From: Acetobacter oeni
GTDB taxonomy: Bacteria > Pseudomonadota > Alphaproteobacteria > Acetobacterales > Acetobacteraceae
Length of the DNA stretch: 64,000 bases
Direction of reading: 5' to 3'
NCBI RefSeq assembly: GCF_011516825.1
Contig: NZ_WOTA01000017.1
Location: 1-64,000, forward strand
In this document: positions 9,162 through 18,692 of the stretch, piece by piece
Numbering within the stretch: position 1 is the first letter of the stretch
Layout: every line of letters begins with the position of its first letter
Program-made: the position numbers and the translations under genes
Notes under the pieces: generated by a model
What the model saw: only the letters and a program-made list of their open reading frames with translations
What the model was told of the DNA's origin: nothing
Database searches by the model: none

Positions 9162-10004
9162 ATGCCTCCCCGTTCCCCGCATTCTTCCGCTGCTTCCAAC
9201 ACGGATCAGGCCATGATCCGCGTCAGCCACCTGACAATCGACTTTCCGATTTTTCATGGTGGGGCGCGGTCACTGAAGAAAACCCTGTTCCGGCGCGCGA
9301 AGCGACCGCTGGCAGCGGTGCGCGGACCCCGGACCGGTGGTGAAGTCATAGTCGGCGATAACGGCTCCGGCGTCGTGCATGTCCGGGCTCTTAATGATGT
9401 TTCATTCACGATCCGGGGCGGTGAACGTATCGGTCTGATCGGGCATAACGGAGCAGGTAAGAGCACATTGCTTCGGGTCTTGGGGGGGATTTACGTGGCT
9501 CATCCGGGGATGGTGACCGTCAAAGGCTCAGTAGAAACACTGATCGACACCAATTCCGGAATGAATCCGGAACTCACCGGCAGGGAAAACATCTTCCTCC
9601 AGGCACAACACAAAGGCTTGCGAACGGCAGAGCTGAAACAACTGGAGAAAGACGTCGAAAAGTTTGCGGCACTTGGCGAATTTATGGATTTACCTGTGCG
9701 ACTCTACTCAAGCGGTATGGCGATACGGCTGGGCTTTGGACTTGCAACGGCGATCGCACCGCAAATCCTGCTGATGGATGAATGGTTCATGGCCGGGGAT
9801 GCAAAATTTCAGGAAAAAGCGCTTCAGCGTCTGGCAGGTATTGTGCATGGAGCCGAGATTATGGTGATCACGTCGCACTCTCTGTCGATTATTGCCGAAT
9901 GGTGCACAAGGGTAATCTGGATGGAAGGAGGGCAGGTGCAGATGGATGGTCCGGCAGCGGATGTTCTAGATGCTTACAATCAGGCGATGAACAATCATGG
10001 CTGA
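9162..10004 (+). CDS. Polysaccharide-export ABC transporter ATP-binding protein (Wzt/KpsT type)
   Basis: ATPase partner of the preceding permease. The 280-residue product has Walker [13 protein letters not shown], the divergent signature [13 protein letters not shown] and Walker [13 protein letters not shown], as in the KpsT/Wzt subfamily. The lysine-rich region just before the domain ([13 protein letters not shown]) is also typical. It lacks the C-terminal carbohydrate-binding domain of long Wzt proteins, so it resembles the KpsT form. A TTG at 9141 inside the permease is an alternative start. The gene overlaps trhO by 8 bases. Confidence 0.88.
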   Translation: MPPRSPHSSAASNTDQAMIRVSHLTIDFPIFHGGARSLKKTLFRRAKRPLAAVRGPRTGGEVIVGDNGSGVVHVRALNDVSFTIRGGERIGLIGHNGAGKSTLLRVLGGIYVAHPGMVTVKGSVETLIDTNSGMNPELTGRENIFLQAQHKGLRTAELKQLEKDVEKFAALGEFMDLPVRLYSSGMAIRLGFGLATAIAPQILLMDEWFMAGDAKFQEKALQRLAGIVHGAEIMVITSHSLSIIAEWCTRVIWMEGGQVQMDGPAADVLDAYNQAMNNHG

Positions 10005-10938
10005 TTCCTCTGTACTTCCTGTACGGGTTGCTGCTCTTTATCGGTTTACGCCATTTAAGGATTGCGCGGAAATCCGCCCGCCTCTGGCAAAGCTATGCTG
10101 CTCGCTTGGCGTAAAGGGCATTCTGCTGCTCGCACCGGAAGGAATTAACGGAACAATCGCCGGAAGCGATGATGCGATTGACCGGGTGCTGGCATATCTG
10201 CGCAACCTTCCAGGTTGCGCAGACCTGGAAGTGAAAAACTCCCGTGCGGAAAATACGCCATTCCTTCGTATGAAAATCCGGCTGAAACGTGAAATCGTCA
10301 CGATGGGCGTCGAGGGAATTGATCCCTTAACGGAGGTCGGTGCTTATGTGGAGCCAGCGGACTGGAACGCGCTGATCTCTGACCCTGAGATGATCGTGAT
10401 TGATACGCGCAATGATTACGAGGTTGCGGTCGGCACTTTCCAGGGAGCGATTGATCCTGACATTGCAACATTTCGGGAATTTCCGGCCTGGTTTCGCGCC
10501 AGACGAAAGGAACTGGAAGCCTCAGGGCGAGTGCCAAAAATAGCGATGTTCTGCACGGGGGGCATTCGCTGTGAAAAATCAACCGCCTTTGCCAAAGCAG
10601 AAGGTATTGATGAGGTTTTCCATCTTAAAGGCGGCATCCTGAAATATCTGGAGACAATTCCAAAGGAGGAAAGTCTCTGGAATGGTGAATGCTTTGTTTT
10701 CGACCAGAGGGTGACAGTAAAACACGGTCTGGAACCAGGTAGTTACGATATTTGTCATGCATGCCGCAGACCAGTGAGCGATGAGGCCAGGGCATCACCC
10801 CTGTTTGAGGAAGGAATTAGCTGCCCGGCCTGTCATTCCGAACGCTCGGACCAGCAGCGCCGCCGCTACGCAGACCGCGAGAAACAGACGCGCCTGGCGA
10901 AGGTACGAGGCATACGTCATCTGGGGACGAGCGAATAA
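9997..10938 (+). CDS. trhO: tRNA uridine(34) hydroxylase, rhodanese-domain protein
   Basis: Oxygen-dependent hydroxylation of tRNA U34 to ho5U. The 313-residue protein has an N-terminal acylphosphatase-like part ([16 protein letters not shown]). A central rhodanese domain carries the catalytic-loop cysteine in [15 protein letters not shown] and the conserved [11 protein letters not shown]. The C-terminal part has paired cysteines ([21 protein letters not shown]) and matches the YceA/TrhO family in order and length. The start ATG overlaps the end of the ABC ATPase gene (ATGGCTGA), so it may be translated by coupling, although the functions look unrelated. Confidence 0.92.
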   Translation: MADSSVLPVRVAALYRFTPFKDCAEIRPPLAKLCCSLGVKGILLLAPEGINGTIAGSDDAIDRVLAYLRNLPGCADLEVKNSRAENTPFLRMKIRLKREIVTMGVEGIDPLTEVGAYVEPADWNALISDPEMIVIDTRNDYEVAVGTFQGAIDPDIATFREFPAWFRARRKELEASGRVPKIAMFCTGGIRCEKSTAFAKAEGIDEVFHLKGGILKYLETIPKEESLWNGECFVFDQRVTVKHGLEPGSYDICHACRRPVSDEARASPLFEEGISCPACHSERSDQQRRRYADREKQTRLAKVRGIRHLGTSE

Positions 10939-11048
10939 GCGACCGGATTGCCCTGTCGGAATGGAAAGTGTTCAGGCGGTTCTGTCTGCAGAAATCCCGA
11001 TAAAATGAACGGTCATCAGGCGCAGACGTTATTATTTTAGTGATGTCC

Positions 11049-11080
11049 GGTGCCGGGACATTCATGAATGTCCCGGCACC
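11049..11080. repeat. 32-bp perfect palindrome between trhO and the sedolisin gene
   Basis: The sequence reads identically on both strands over 32 bases, with arms GGTGCCGGGACATTCA. As RNA it could form a 14-bp or longer stem. It follows trhO by 110 bases but has no T-run after either arm, so it is not a standard Rho-independent terminator. The core CCGGGACATT/AATGTCCCGG recurs as an inverted repeat at 34012-34064. Confidence 0.85.
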
Positions 11081-11178
11081 TAATTCAGGCACCTGCCGGG
11101 ATGACATTTTCTCGTCGTCACACACCGATGCGCGCAGTCATTCAGCAGCCTGAATAAAACAGCGGGGAGACTGGATAT

Positions 11179-12741
11179 ATGACGGCTTTCAGGACAGTAA
11201 ATTTCGCGAAGAGCTTTGCCCGCCCTGTCGCTCACACGCATCCGGATGCGGTTCGTGTTGGCGAAGTTCCGACCGACCTGCCCATTCACCTTACAATCGT
11301 CATGAAACCTTCTGTTCCGATTGACCCTGAAGGCATACCGATGAGTCGCGAGGAATTCGCCATACGGCACGCGGCCAGCCCGGATGCAATGGCCCGGGTC
11401 GAAGAATACATACAGGCGCACGGTCTAAAGGTAGATGAGGCAGACGCCGCACGTCATATCATTCGTATTTCAGGAACGGTAAAGCAGGCCTGTGCTGCTT
11501 TTCAGCCGGAAAAGCTGGGAATGTTTCGTTTCGCGGGCAAGGCAGAACCATGCATGGCCCGGGAGGGCAATCTGTCCCTGCCCGCATCAATCAGTTCTGA
11601 TATCGTGGCCGTAATGGGATTTGATGAACGCCCTGTCGCACGGGCGCATTTTCGTCGTCGCAAAGAAAGAGCAGGCAACCCGCAGCAGATTGCTTCGGCA
11701 GCGCAGGCTGCAATTTCGTGGTCTCCGGTCGCCGTGGCGAAGCATTATGGCTTCCCTGATGATGTAACCGGCGCAGGACAAACGATCGGGCTGATTGAAC
11801 TGGGTGGTGGATTCACAAGCGAGCAGATGACCTCATATTTGCAAAGTCTGAATATAGGCCGGACAGGGACACTTCTGGCTGTTAGTGTCGATAATTCCAC
11901 AAACGCACCGGACGGAAATCCGGACGGCGCAGACGGAGAAGTTCAGCTTGATATTGAAGTTGCCGGATCTGTCGCGCCCGGTGCAAATATTGTTGTTTAT
12001 TTCGGGCCGAATCAGGGAAGTGGCTTCTTTGATGCTCTGAATACTGCCGTGCATGATAGTACAAACAGGCCGTCGGTGATTTCCATAAGCTGGGGTGGAC
12101 CGGAGAACGGCTGGGTTGCACAGGATATGGATGCGATGGACCAGACCATGCAGGCGGCAGCGGCAATGGGTATTACGGTAACGGTCGCCTCTGGCGATAA
12201 CGGGGCTTCAGATGGGAGTGACCAGCCTCTGATGGTTGATTTTCCAGCATCCAGCCCACATGCGCTGGGATGCGGTGGTACACATCTTCCCCGGATCGGT
12301 GCAGAGACAGTCTGGAATGATGGCACTTCCGGCGGAGCGAGCGGTGGCGGCTACTCGACGCATTTTGACCGACCTGACTGGCAATCCGGAAACAGCAATA
12401 TCGGTCGCGGAGTACCGGATGTGGCGGGAAATGCTGATCCTGAGAGCGGCTATGACGTTTCGATCGACGGTACGGCGACAGTAATCGGCGGTACAAGCGC
12501 GGTGGCCCCTTTGTGGGCGGCCCTGCTTGCGCTTGCTAATCAGAAAAATGGTAATCCTGCCGGGTTTATCAATCCTAAACTTTATGAAACGCCCTCCGCA
12601 CTTAACGACATCACAGAGGGGAATAACAACGGATACCAGGCCGGAAAAGGCTGGGACCCGGTGACGGGACTTGGAAGTCCCAGAGGCCAGGCTGTCGTAA
12701 CCATGATCAGGGAAAGCGGTTCAGATCCGGCGACATCCTGA
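11179..12741 (+). CDS. S53 family serine-carboxyl peptidase (sedolisin/kumamolisin-like) with pro-domain
   Basis: Acid-active endopeptidase. The 520-residue product has an N-terminal pro-kumamolisin activation region to about residue 165. The catalytic domain carries GEVQLDIEV (Glu and Asp four apart, the sedolisin E-x3-D pair), VASGDNGASDG (oxyanion Asp) and the nucleophile motif GGTSAVAPLW. A C-terminal calcium-site motif WDPVTGLGSP ends the domain. A clear Sec signal peptide is not visible at the start MTAFRTVNFAKSF, though the gene has a good ribosome-binding site (GGGGAG). An acid-tolerant protease would suit an acidifying host; that role is inference. Confidence 0.9.
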   Translation: MTAFRTVNFAKSFARPVAHTHPDAVRVGEVPTDLPIHLTIVMKPSVPIDPEGIPMSREEFAIRHAASPDAMARVEEYIQAHGLKVDEADAARHIIRISGTVKQACAAFQPEKLGMFRFAGKAEPCMAREGNLSLPASISSDIVAVMGFDERPVARAHFRRRKERAGNPQQIASAAQAAISWSPVAVAKHYGFPDDVTGAGQTIGLIELGGGFTSEQMTSYLQSLNIGRTGTLLAVSVDNSTNAPDGNPDGADGEVQLDIEVAGSVAPGANIVVYFGPNQGSGFFDALNTAVHDSTNRPSVISISWGGPENGWVAQDMDAMDQTMQAAAAMGITVTVASGDNGASDGSDQPLMVDFPASSPHALGCGGTHLPRIGAETVWNDGTSGGASGGGYSTHFDRPDWQSGNSNIGRGVPDVAGNADPESGYDVSIDGTATVIGGTSAVAPLWAALLALANQKNGNPAGFINPKLYETPSALNDITEGNNNGYQAGKGWDPVTGLGSPRGQAVVTMIRESGSDPATS

Positions 12742-12837
12742 TATTACCAGAATGAATACTATCTGATATCATATGGCTGATTCTTCTGTAACGGGCCGTT
12801 GGATGTTAGCTCGACAGCTTTGCCCCAGGCTCAGGAC

Positions 12838-13342
12838 TCATTCCTTGAGATAGAAGATAAAGCTTGCTGCGATGCGGATTGCGGACATGAACGTATGAGC
12901 GCAGCGATCATATCGTGTTGCGATGCGTCGCCAGTCTTTGAGTTTTGCGAACATGTTTTCGATGAGATGTCGCTTTTTATAAAGGTGCCGGTTTAAACGG
13001 GCTTTTCTTTTCTGTTTTTCTTCGGCGGAATACAGGCGGTTATATCCTGCTCTGCGAGGGAGTGTCTGAGCCTGTTGCTGTTGTAGCCCCGGTCTTTGAT
13101 GACCTCTTCTGTCTCAGCAGGAAGATCTGCCAGCAGAACATCGGCTCCTTTGAAATCACTGATCTGCCCTGCAGTCAGATGAAGGCGCTTCGATCACCCT
13201 GACTACTCCTTCAGGGCGGTGAAAATCTGGTTAAAGACACCCAGGCCGCTCAATCGGATGAAAAGTCTTGTGCGGACCATACCCTTTCGGTGCATCTTTC
13301 CACTGAAGACCGTTGCGGATCATGTAAATAATCCCGCTCAGT
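12838..13342 (-). pseudogene. Degenerate IS5-family (IS427-like) transposase remnant
   Basis: The minus strand encodes recognisable fragments in different frames. These are LSGIIYMIRNGLQWKDAPKG, then GYGPHKTFHP, then FKGADVLLADLPAETEEV and IKDRGYNSNRLRHSLAEQD, and finally KRHLIENMFAKLKDWRRIAT with a C-terminus ending FIFYLKE. These are the DDE-transposase segments of IS5/IS427 elements. The central part is shortened and at least two frameshifts and stops break it. I did not find clear terminal inverted repeats. Confidence 0.85.
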
Positions 13343-13690
13343 TCAATAAATTAACAAGCTCCGAGCTTGGGTTGTAATTCACATTAATATCCACCCAATT
13401 TGTTACCCTGATGCTCCTGTTCGCAAATTGGTCAGAATCCCATATCTCAAATGTTTTTACTGCAGGTCGATGCATTTACTATGTGTCTTCCCGATCTCAT
13501 GTGGTCCACAGCGGAAGAGTCATTGCACATTTATTCTTTTTTCCGGACTCTGGCAAAATGTTCTCCCAATGACCGTCCAGTATTCGATTTCTTGTCAAAC
13601 CTAAGCCACGATAACTGCTCTTTCTGTATAGCAATGTTGCTTCATCTCCGGCCAAATTACATGTGTACATGTGCCCTGACTATGAAGGGT
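13343..13690. other. Intergenic sequence without a recognisable gene
   Basis: About 350 bases of lower GC than the surroundings, next to the IS remnant. One 82-codon plus-strand frame (13451-13699) is open, but its product is Cys/Met/Leu-rich, matches nothing I know and has no convincing ribosome-binding site. It may be decayed mobile DNA. Confidence 0.4.
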
Positions 13691-14218
13691 TTATCGTAAA
13701 CCCCGACGAGCCTTGGTCCTTAGCCACTCGAGCTCCAGCACATTCTCCAGACGCCGCCCTTCTTTCGTCGGAAGCAATACTCGCCTATCATTAGGCTCGA
13801 TGAGACCCCATTGCCTCAGGTCATCCCGAATTTTCATATTATCGTAATCGTATTTATTCTCAATAATCGTTCTGAGCCGCTTAAAAATATGGGCCAGCAT
13901 TACGAGATCATTTGCGTGGCGAGCTTTACATTTGCGATTCTCTTCCTCTACTGCTGCGGTGGTAGTTTCCTGAGCCGCTTTTGCCTCGACCAGCGGCGTA
14001 ATCGTATAGCCGAGTATACGGTACCGCTCAGGGTTGTCGTCAGTCACCCAGCTTCTTCCGGTGGGTGGCGTCACCATCCACCCAACCGTCTGTAGCGGAG
14101 CAGGGGAATGAGCAGCGTCAACAATAACCGGGCCGTCAGACTTTTGACTTTCTCGTGTCATGTCAGCTGAAAAAACTTCCTTCGGAGGTACATACGAAAT
14201 GCTAGGAATATGCATCAT
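13691..14218 (-). CDS. Hypothetical protein, 175 residues
   Basis: I do not recognise the family. The product is soluble and charged. Residues 45-75 hold a compact aromatic segment (GWMVTPPTGRSWVTDDNPER), followed by an Ala/Glu-rich helix. A C-terminal half (about 105-165) could form a winged-helix-like fold (KIRDDLRQWGLIEPNDRRVL). It sits between an IS5 remnant and hemW, with moderate GC and no obvious ribosome-binding site at the ATG-ATG start, so an internal start (ATG-ACA-CGA, residue 20) is possible. The position suggests accessory DNA. Confidence 0.5.
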   Translation of the reverse strand: MMHIPSISYVPPKEVFSADMTRESQKSDGPVIVDAAHSPAPLQTVGWMVTPPTGRSWVTDDNPERYRILGYTITPLVEAKAAQETTTAAVEEENRKCKARHANDLVMLAHIFKRLRTIIENKYDYDNMKIRDDLRQWGLIEPNDRRVLLPTKEGRRLENVLELEWLRTKARRGLR

Positions 14219-14381
14219 GAAGCAATTCTGCTAAAAATTGCCGCCTTTCTTTCGTAGCCGATTTTCAAAACCGGGCAATACATTTCGATCTGTTTACTTT
14301 ATTATTAACCAATCAGCCCAACATGCTTGCATAAATTTGTCAGATTTTTGCCCGCAGCCTTATTGTTTAAGAAATCTGGTC

Positions 14382-15566
14382 TTATACTACCAATCGCGGA
14401 AGGATCGCTTCCAGCCGCAGTCTTCCCTCGGGCGTCGCCCGCAATCTGTCGTTTCTTCGTTCCAGATATCCTTCCTGCAGGCACATCGTGAGAATTTCAT
14501 CGTCAATTGCTTCGTCGAGAGTCATTCCCGTCCTCGTTCGGAACCATGCTCCCTCTACGCCCTCCGACAGCCGCAGACCCATCAGCAGCATCTCCCGTGC
14601 CCGGTCTCCTGTTTCCAGCAACTCAGCATCTGTCTGGCCCGAACCCGTACGTTCCACCAGATCCGCCCAGATTTCCGGTGCCCGATGCCGTCGTGTTGCT
14701 CGGAGCTCATTGCTTCGCGTTACGCGTCCGTGTGCTCCTGGCCCGATTCCCAGATAATCTCTGTAATGCCAGTATGTCAGATTATGGCGGCTCTCAGCTC
14801 CGGGAGACGCGTAGTTTGACACTTCATACGCCATGAGCCCATGCCGCGCGGCTATCTCACCCGTTTCCGCATAAAGCGCCGCAGCCAGATCCTCGTCTGG
14901 CAGTACAATCCTTCCTTGCCGATGCAGCCCCTCAAACCGCGTGCCCTGCTCAATTGTCAGCTGATAAAGCGACACATGATCCGCTACCAGCGTCAGCGCC
15001 TGATCCAGTTCTGCACGCCAGTCAGTCAGCGACTGTCCGGGGCGCGCGTAAATCAGATCAAATGTTACCCGCGGGAACAGGCCTCGTGCCATCTCCAGCG
15101 CCGAAATTGCCTGCCTTGCTGAATGTTCTCGGCCCAGAAAGGCCAGTGCATCGTCCCGTAACGACTGAATACCGAGTGAAATGCGATTTACTCCCGCATC
15201 TCTGAACCCACTCAGACGTTCCGCCTCCACGCTTGTCGGGTTAGCTTCCAGTGTGATTTCAATGTCGAATGCTGCCTTAAACAGTGTTTGAGCATCACTG
15301 ATCAGGGCTGCCACACCCTCCGGTGGCATCAGCGACGGCGTTCCGCCTCCGAAGAAAATTGAAGTCAGCTTTCGTCGTCCGAGCAGATTTGCTTCGTAAG
15401 CCAGTTCCCGCCGCAGTGCCGCAATGAATCGTTCTGTCGGGATTCGTTCCCGGACATGGCTGTTGAAGTCGCAATACGGACATTTGGAGAGGCAGAACGG
15501 CCAGTGAATATATAGCGCGAGCGATTCCTCTGCCTGCGCTCGCGGTGGTGAAATCGATGTGATCAT
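14382..15566 (-). CDS. hemW: Radical SAM heme chaperone HemW (HemN-like)
   Basis: Inserts heme into target proteins; related to oxygen-independent coproporphyrinogen III oxidase. The 394-residue product from the ATG at 15566 has the radical-SAM cluster motif CLSKCPYCDF (C-x3-C-x2-C) and the glycine-rich SAM motif FFGGGTPSLM. SLGIQSLRDDAL and DLIYARPGQ follow, then a C-terminal HemW domain. The first Cys of the HemN substrate region is absent, as expected for HemW. A TTG five codons upstream is a weaker start. It is often adjacent to rdgB, which is not seen here. Confidence 0.92.
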   Translation of the reverse strand: MITSISPPRAQAEESLALYIHWPFCLSKCPYCDFNSHVRERIPTERFIAALRRELAYEANLLGRRKLTSIFFGGGTPSLMPPEGVAALISDAQTLFKAAFDIEITLEANPTSVEAERLSGFRDAGVNRISLGIQSLRDDALAFLGREHSARQAISALEMARGLFPRVTFDLIYARPGQSLTDWRAELDQALTLVADHVSLYQLTIEQGTRFEGLHRQGRIVLPDEDLAAALYAETGEIAARHGLMAYEVSNYASPGAESRHNLTYWHYRDYLGIGPGAHGRVTRSNELRATRRHRAPEIWADLVERTGSGQTDAELLETGDRAREMLLMGLRLSEGVEGAWFRTRTGMTLDEAIDDEILTMCLQEGYLERRNDRLRATPEGRLRLEAILPRLVV

Positions 15567-15729
15567 GATCAATCCGCCCAATAAGCCCGCGCAGTTCGAT
15601 TACAGAGCGTTGCCCGCATCAGGTGAAGTTCTTCGCAGGCGCCCGAAACTCGGGACGCAAACAAAAATGGTTTGCGAAGCCCGTGATATTTAGCGGATTT
15701 CAGAGCGGGCTCCTGAGCCTTGTCGTCTC

Positions 15730-17787
15730 TCAGATTGCCACCTTAACACCAAGCTCTACCACACGGTCCATTGGAATCCGGAAGAATTCCGTCGCTGGTG
15801 TCGCGTTTCGCGCCATGAACAGAAACAGTGATAGTCTCCATCGCGCCATCTTTGGAATGGAAGAACGTGTCACCAGTTCACGTGAGATGAAGTAGGAGGC
15901 CTGCAACGGGTCGAAGTCGACGCCATTGGCCTTAAGTTCCACCAGCGCGCGCGGAATATTTGGCGTCTCCATGAAGCCGTAACGCAGAATAACCCGATAC
16001 ATATCGTGCGCCAGTTCTTCTACGGCCACACGATGTCCGCGATCGGCTTCCGGCTGATCCAGGTTCTCGATTGTTACGAACAGAACGTGATCGTGCAGAA
16101 CCTTATTGTGTTTCAGGTTATGAAGAAGACATGGCGGTACAAACTCTGGCGTGGCTGTCAGGAAAACGGCCATACCGGGGACGCGAATGGTGCGGGACTG
16201 GGGCAGGCGGGCGATGAAGGAGCCCATGGGCAGGCTGTCCTGTCCCTGGCGGGCGATGATGAGGCTGCGGCCGCGTTTCCACGTTGTCATCATGAGGGTG
16301 AGGACGCAGCCGAGCATCAGGGGCACCCATCCGCCGTCGGGAATTTTCAGGGCGTTGGCTGAGAAGAACGTTGCGTCGATGAGGAGGAGAGGGGTGAAGG
16401 TGGCGAGAGTGGCCTGTTTTGACCAGCCGAAATGGCGGCGGAACACGATGAAGCAGAGGAAGGTTGTGCAGATGAAAGTTCCGGTGACGGCGATTCCGTA
16501 GGCGGCGGCGAGGGCATCGGAACTGCGGAAGGCGATGACCAGAAGGATGGCGCCGACGGCGAGGAAGCGGTTGAAGTCGGGCAGGTAGATCTGGCCTTCT
16601 TCGTCTGCGTTGGTGTGGACGATGCGCATACGGGGCAGGTAACCGAGCTGGATGAGCTGGCGGCAGACCTGGAAGCCGCCGGAGATTCCGGCCTGGCTGG
16701 CGATGACGGTTGCGAAGGTGGCGAGGATGACGAGCGGCACCTGCATGCTGTGTGGTGCGAGCATGAAGAATGGGTTTGCCAGCGCGCCGGGTTCGGAGAT
16801 GATGAGGGCGCCCTGGCCGAAATAGTTCAGCACCAGCATGGGCAGAACGAAGAAGTTCCAGGCGTAGCGGATGGGTTTGGCGCCGAAATGGCCCATATCG
16901 GCGTAGAGGGCTTCCGCGCCGGTGACGCACAGCACGACGGAGCCGAGCGCCATGAAGGACAGCACACCGTGGTGGATGATGAACATCAGCGCGTAGGTTG
17001 GCAGCAGCGCGAAGAGGATTCCGGGGTGGTGCAGGATCTGGAAGCCGCCCATCAGGCCCAGTGATCCGAACCAGAGCAGCATGACCGGTCCGAAGATGGC
17101 GCCGACTTTGCCGGTGCCCATCCATTGGACGCTGAACAGCCCGATAATGACGGCGATGGCCATGGGGATCACGAAGTCTCTGGCGCCGGGGAGGCTGACT
17201 TCGACGCCCTCGATTGCGGAGAGGACGGAGATGGCGGGTGTGATGACGCCGTCGCCGAAGAACAGGCAGGCTCCGGCGATGCCGGTGAGGCCGAGTGCCA
17301 GGCGTCCTTTCGGGTTGGAGACGACGCGCTGGGCCAGTGACGCCAGCGCCAGAATGCCGCCTTCGCCGTTATGGTCGGCCCGCATCACCAGCATGACGTA
17401 TTTGACGGTCACCACGATAATCAGGGTCCAGAAGATCAGGCTGCAAATGCCCATCACTTCTGAATCCTGAATCGGGTGATGGCCGGTTACTACTTCAATG
17501 GTGGATCGCAGCGCGTAGAGCGGACTTGTGCCGATATCGCCGTAAACAACACCGAGGACACCCAGGAGGGCTGCAAATCCGACCGGGGCGGCCGCGTGTT
17601 GCGGTGCGTCGGCATCGAATTCGGTGATGTGCGGGATGCGCTTTGCCGGCGCGCCCGTGTGCGCGGCATCCGGGTGTTCGGGACCGTGCGCGCCGGCAGT
17701 TTTGTCAGCAGCGCCCTTGTCACCTGCGGCGACGCCCGAAATGGACGAAGCCCCGGGATCTCCAGGGGGTGTCGCGGTTTCCGTCAT
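15730..17787 (-). CDS. kup: Low-affinity potassium uptake protein Kup
   Basis: Proton-coupled K+ importer of the KUP/HAK/KT family. The 685-residue product has a Pro/Ala-rich N-terminal extension of about 70 residues. Twelve membrane segments follow, beginning [20 protein letters not shown] (the family signature), with [19 protein letters not shown] next. A cytoplasmic C-terminal domain of about 180 residues includes [13 protein letters not shown]. The extension makes it longer than the E. coli protein (622 residues). The gene stands alone. Confidence 0.95.
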   Translation of the reverse strand: MTETATPPGDPGASSISGVAAGDKGAADKTAGAHGPEHPDAAHTGAPAKRIPHITEFDADAPQHAAAPVGFAALLGVLGVVYGDIGTSPLYALRSTIEVVTGHHPIQDSEVMGICSLIFWTLIIVVTVKYVMLVMRADHNGEGGILALASLAQRVVSNPKGRLALGLTGIAGACLFFGDGVITPAISVLSAIEGVEVSLPGARDFVIPMAIAVIIGLFSVQWMGTGKVGAIFGPVMLLWFGSLGLMGGFQILHHPGILFALLPTYALMFIIHHGVLSFMALGSVVLCVTGAEALYADMGHFGAKPIRYAWNFFVLPMLVLNYFGQGALIISEPGALANPFFMLAPHSMQVPLVILATFATVIASQAGISGGFQVCRQLIQLGYLPRMRIVHTNADEEGQIYLPDFNRFLAVGAILLVIAFRSSDALAAAYGIAVTGTFICTTFLCFIVFRRHFGWSKQATLATFTPLLLIDATFFSANALKIPDGGWVPLMLGCVLTLMMTTWKRGRSLIIARQGQDSLPMGSFIARLPQSRTIRVPGMAVFLTATPEFVPPCLLHNLKHNKVLHDHVLFVTIENLDQPEADRGHRVAVEELAHDMYRVILRYGFMETPNIPRALVELKANGVDFDPLQASYFISRELVTRSSIPKMARWRLSLFLFMARNATPATEFFRIPMDRVVELGVKVAI

Positions 17788-17993
17788 AGTTCAGTCAGAC
17801 TCCCTCGCGCGGCCATGCAGCGCCCCGGTCCACGCTCGCGGTAAATTGCGCCACGATCGACTTACGGCCAACGGTCCTCTGACGGCAACCCCGGCGTTTC
17901 CGTCCGGGCCGTTCCGGTGTGCTACTGCCTGCATTCTCAAAACACGTTCTTCAGTCCTGCCGGGGCACGGCGGACGGGCAACGACTGCGTGCC

Positions 17994-18692
17994 TTATCCC
18001 GGTGGACGGGTTCCGAAAATTGCTGTCCCCACGCGCACCAGGGTTGCGCCTTCCGCAATGGCGAGCGGAAAATCAGCTGACATCCCCATGGAGCGTACCG
18101 GCAGACTGTGTTCATCCGCCAGAGAGTGGAGGAATCGGAAATGCGGTGCCGGGTCTTCGCCCGCCGGCGGAATGCACATCAGCCCGCGCAGTCGCGCGCC
18201 GAACCGTGTCTGGCAGTCTCGTATGAAGGCGTCGGCTTTTTCGCGCGGGATGCCGAATTTCTGTGGCTCGTCCCCGGTGTTCACTTCGATCAGCAGGTCC
18301 GGCAGGTGTCCTTCCTGGTCCGCGGCCCGGGCCAGCGCGTCTGACAGGGCGGGGCGGTCCAGACTTTCGATCACGTCTGCCAGGCGGACTGCTTCCCGCG
18401 CCTTGTTGGTTTGCAGGCCGCCGATCAGGTGCAGTTTCAGATCGGGATAGCGCTGGCGGAGCGCCGGAAATTTGGCAGCGGCTTCCTGGACCCGGTTTTC
18501 ACCGAACACGCGCTGTCCGGCGGCGAGGGCGGTTTCGACGGCTTCCCGCGGGTGGAATTTGGAGACCGCGACGAGGGTAACGGAGGCGGGATCGCGTCCG
18601 GCATTCGTGGCGGCTGCGGCGATCTGTGCCCGGACATGTGTAAGCGCGCTGCCGATGGTCGTGTCTGTCGCTGGTGTGGTCTGTTCGTTCAT
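17994..18692 (-). CDS. YggS/PLPBP-family pyridoxal-phosphate homeostasis protein
   Basis: Cytosolic PLP-binding protein that buffers vitamin B6 and affects amino-acid metabolism; no enzymatic activity is known for the family. The 232-residue TIM-barrel has the PLP-lysine motif VTLVAVSKFHP, then VFGENRVQEAAAKF, LHLIGGLQTNKAREAV and a phosphate-binding C-terminus SMGMSADFPLAIAEGATLVRVGTAIFG (segment shown in part by SMGMSADF and RVGTAIFG). Length and motif order match the family. It lies 206 bases upstream of kup on the same strand. Confidence 0.93.
   Translation of the reverse strand: MNEQTTPATDTTIGSALTHVRAQIAAAATNAGRDPASVTLVAVSKFHPREAVETALAAGQRVFGENRVQEAAAKFPALRQRYPDLKLHLIGGLQTNKAREAVRLADVIESLDRPALSDALARAADQEGHLPDLLIEVNTGDEPQKFGIPREKADAFIRDCQTRFGARLRGLMCIPPAGEDPAPHFRFLHSLADEHSLPVRSMGMSADFPLAIAEGATLVRVGTAIFGTRPPG

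Noticed and set aside
13451..13699. 82-codon plus-strand frame beside the IS remnant
   Set aside because: No ribosome-binding site or similarity, and it overlaps the end of a more plausible opposite-strand gene.
16118..17125. 335-codon frame inside kup on the same strand
   Set aside because: Product is Arg/His/Pro-rich and low-complexity; it is an out-of-frame shadow of a high-GC gene.
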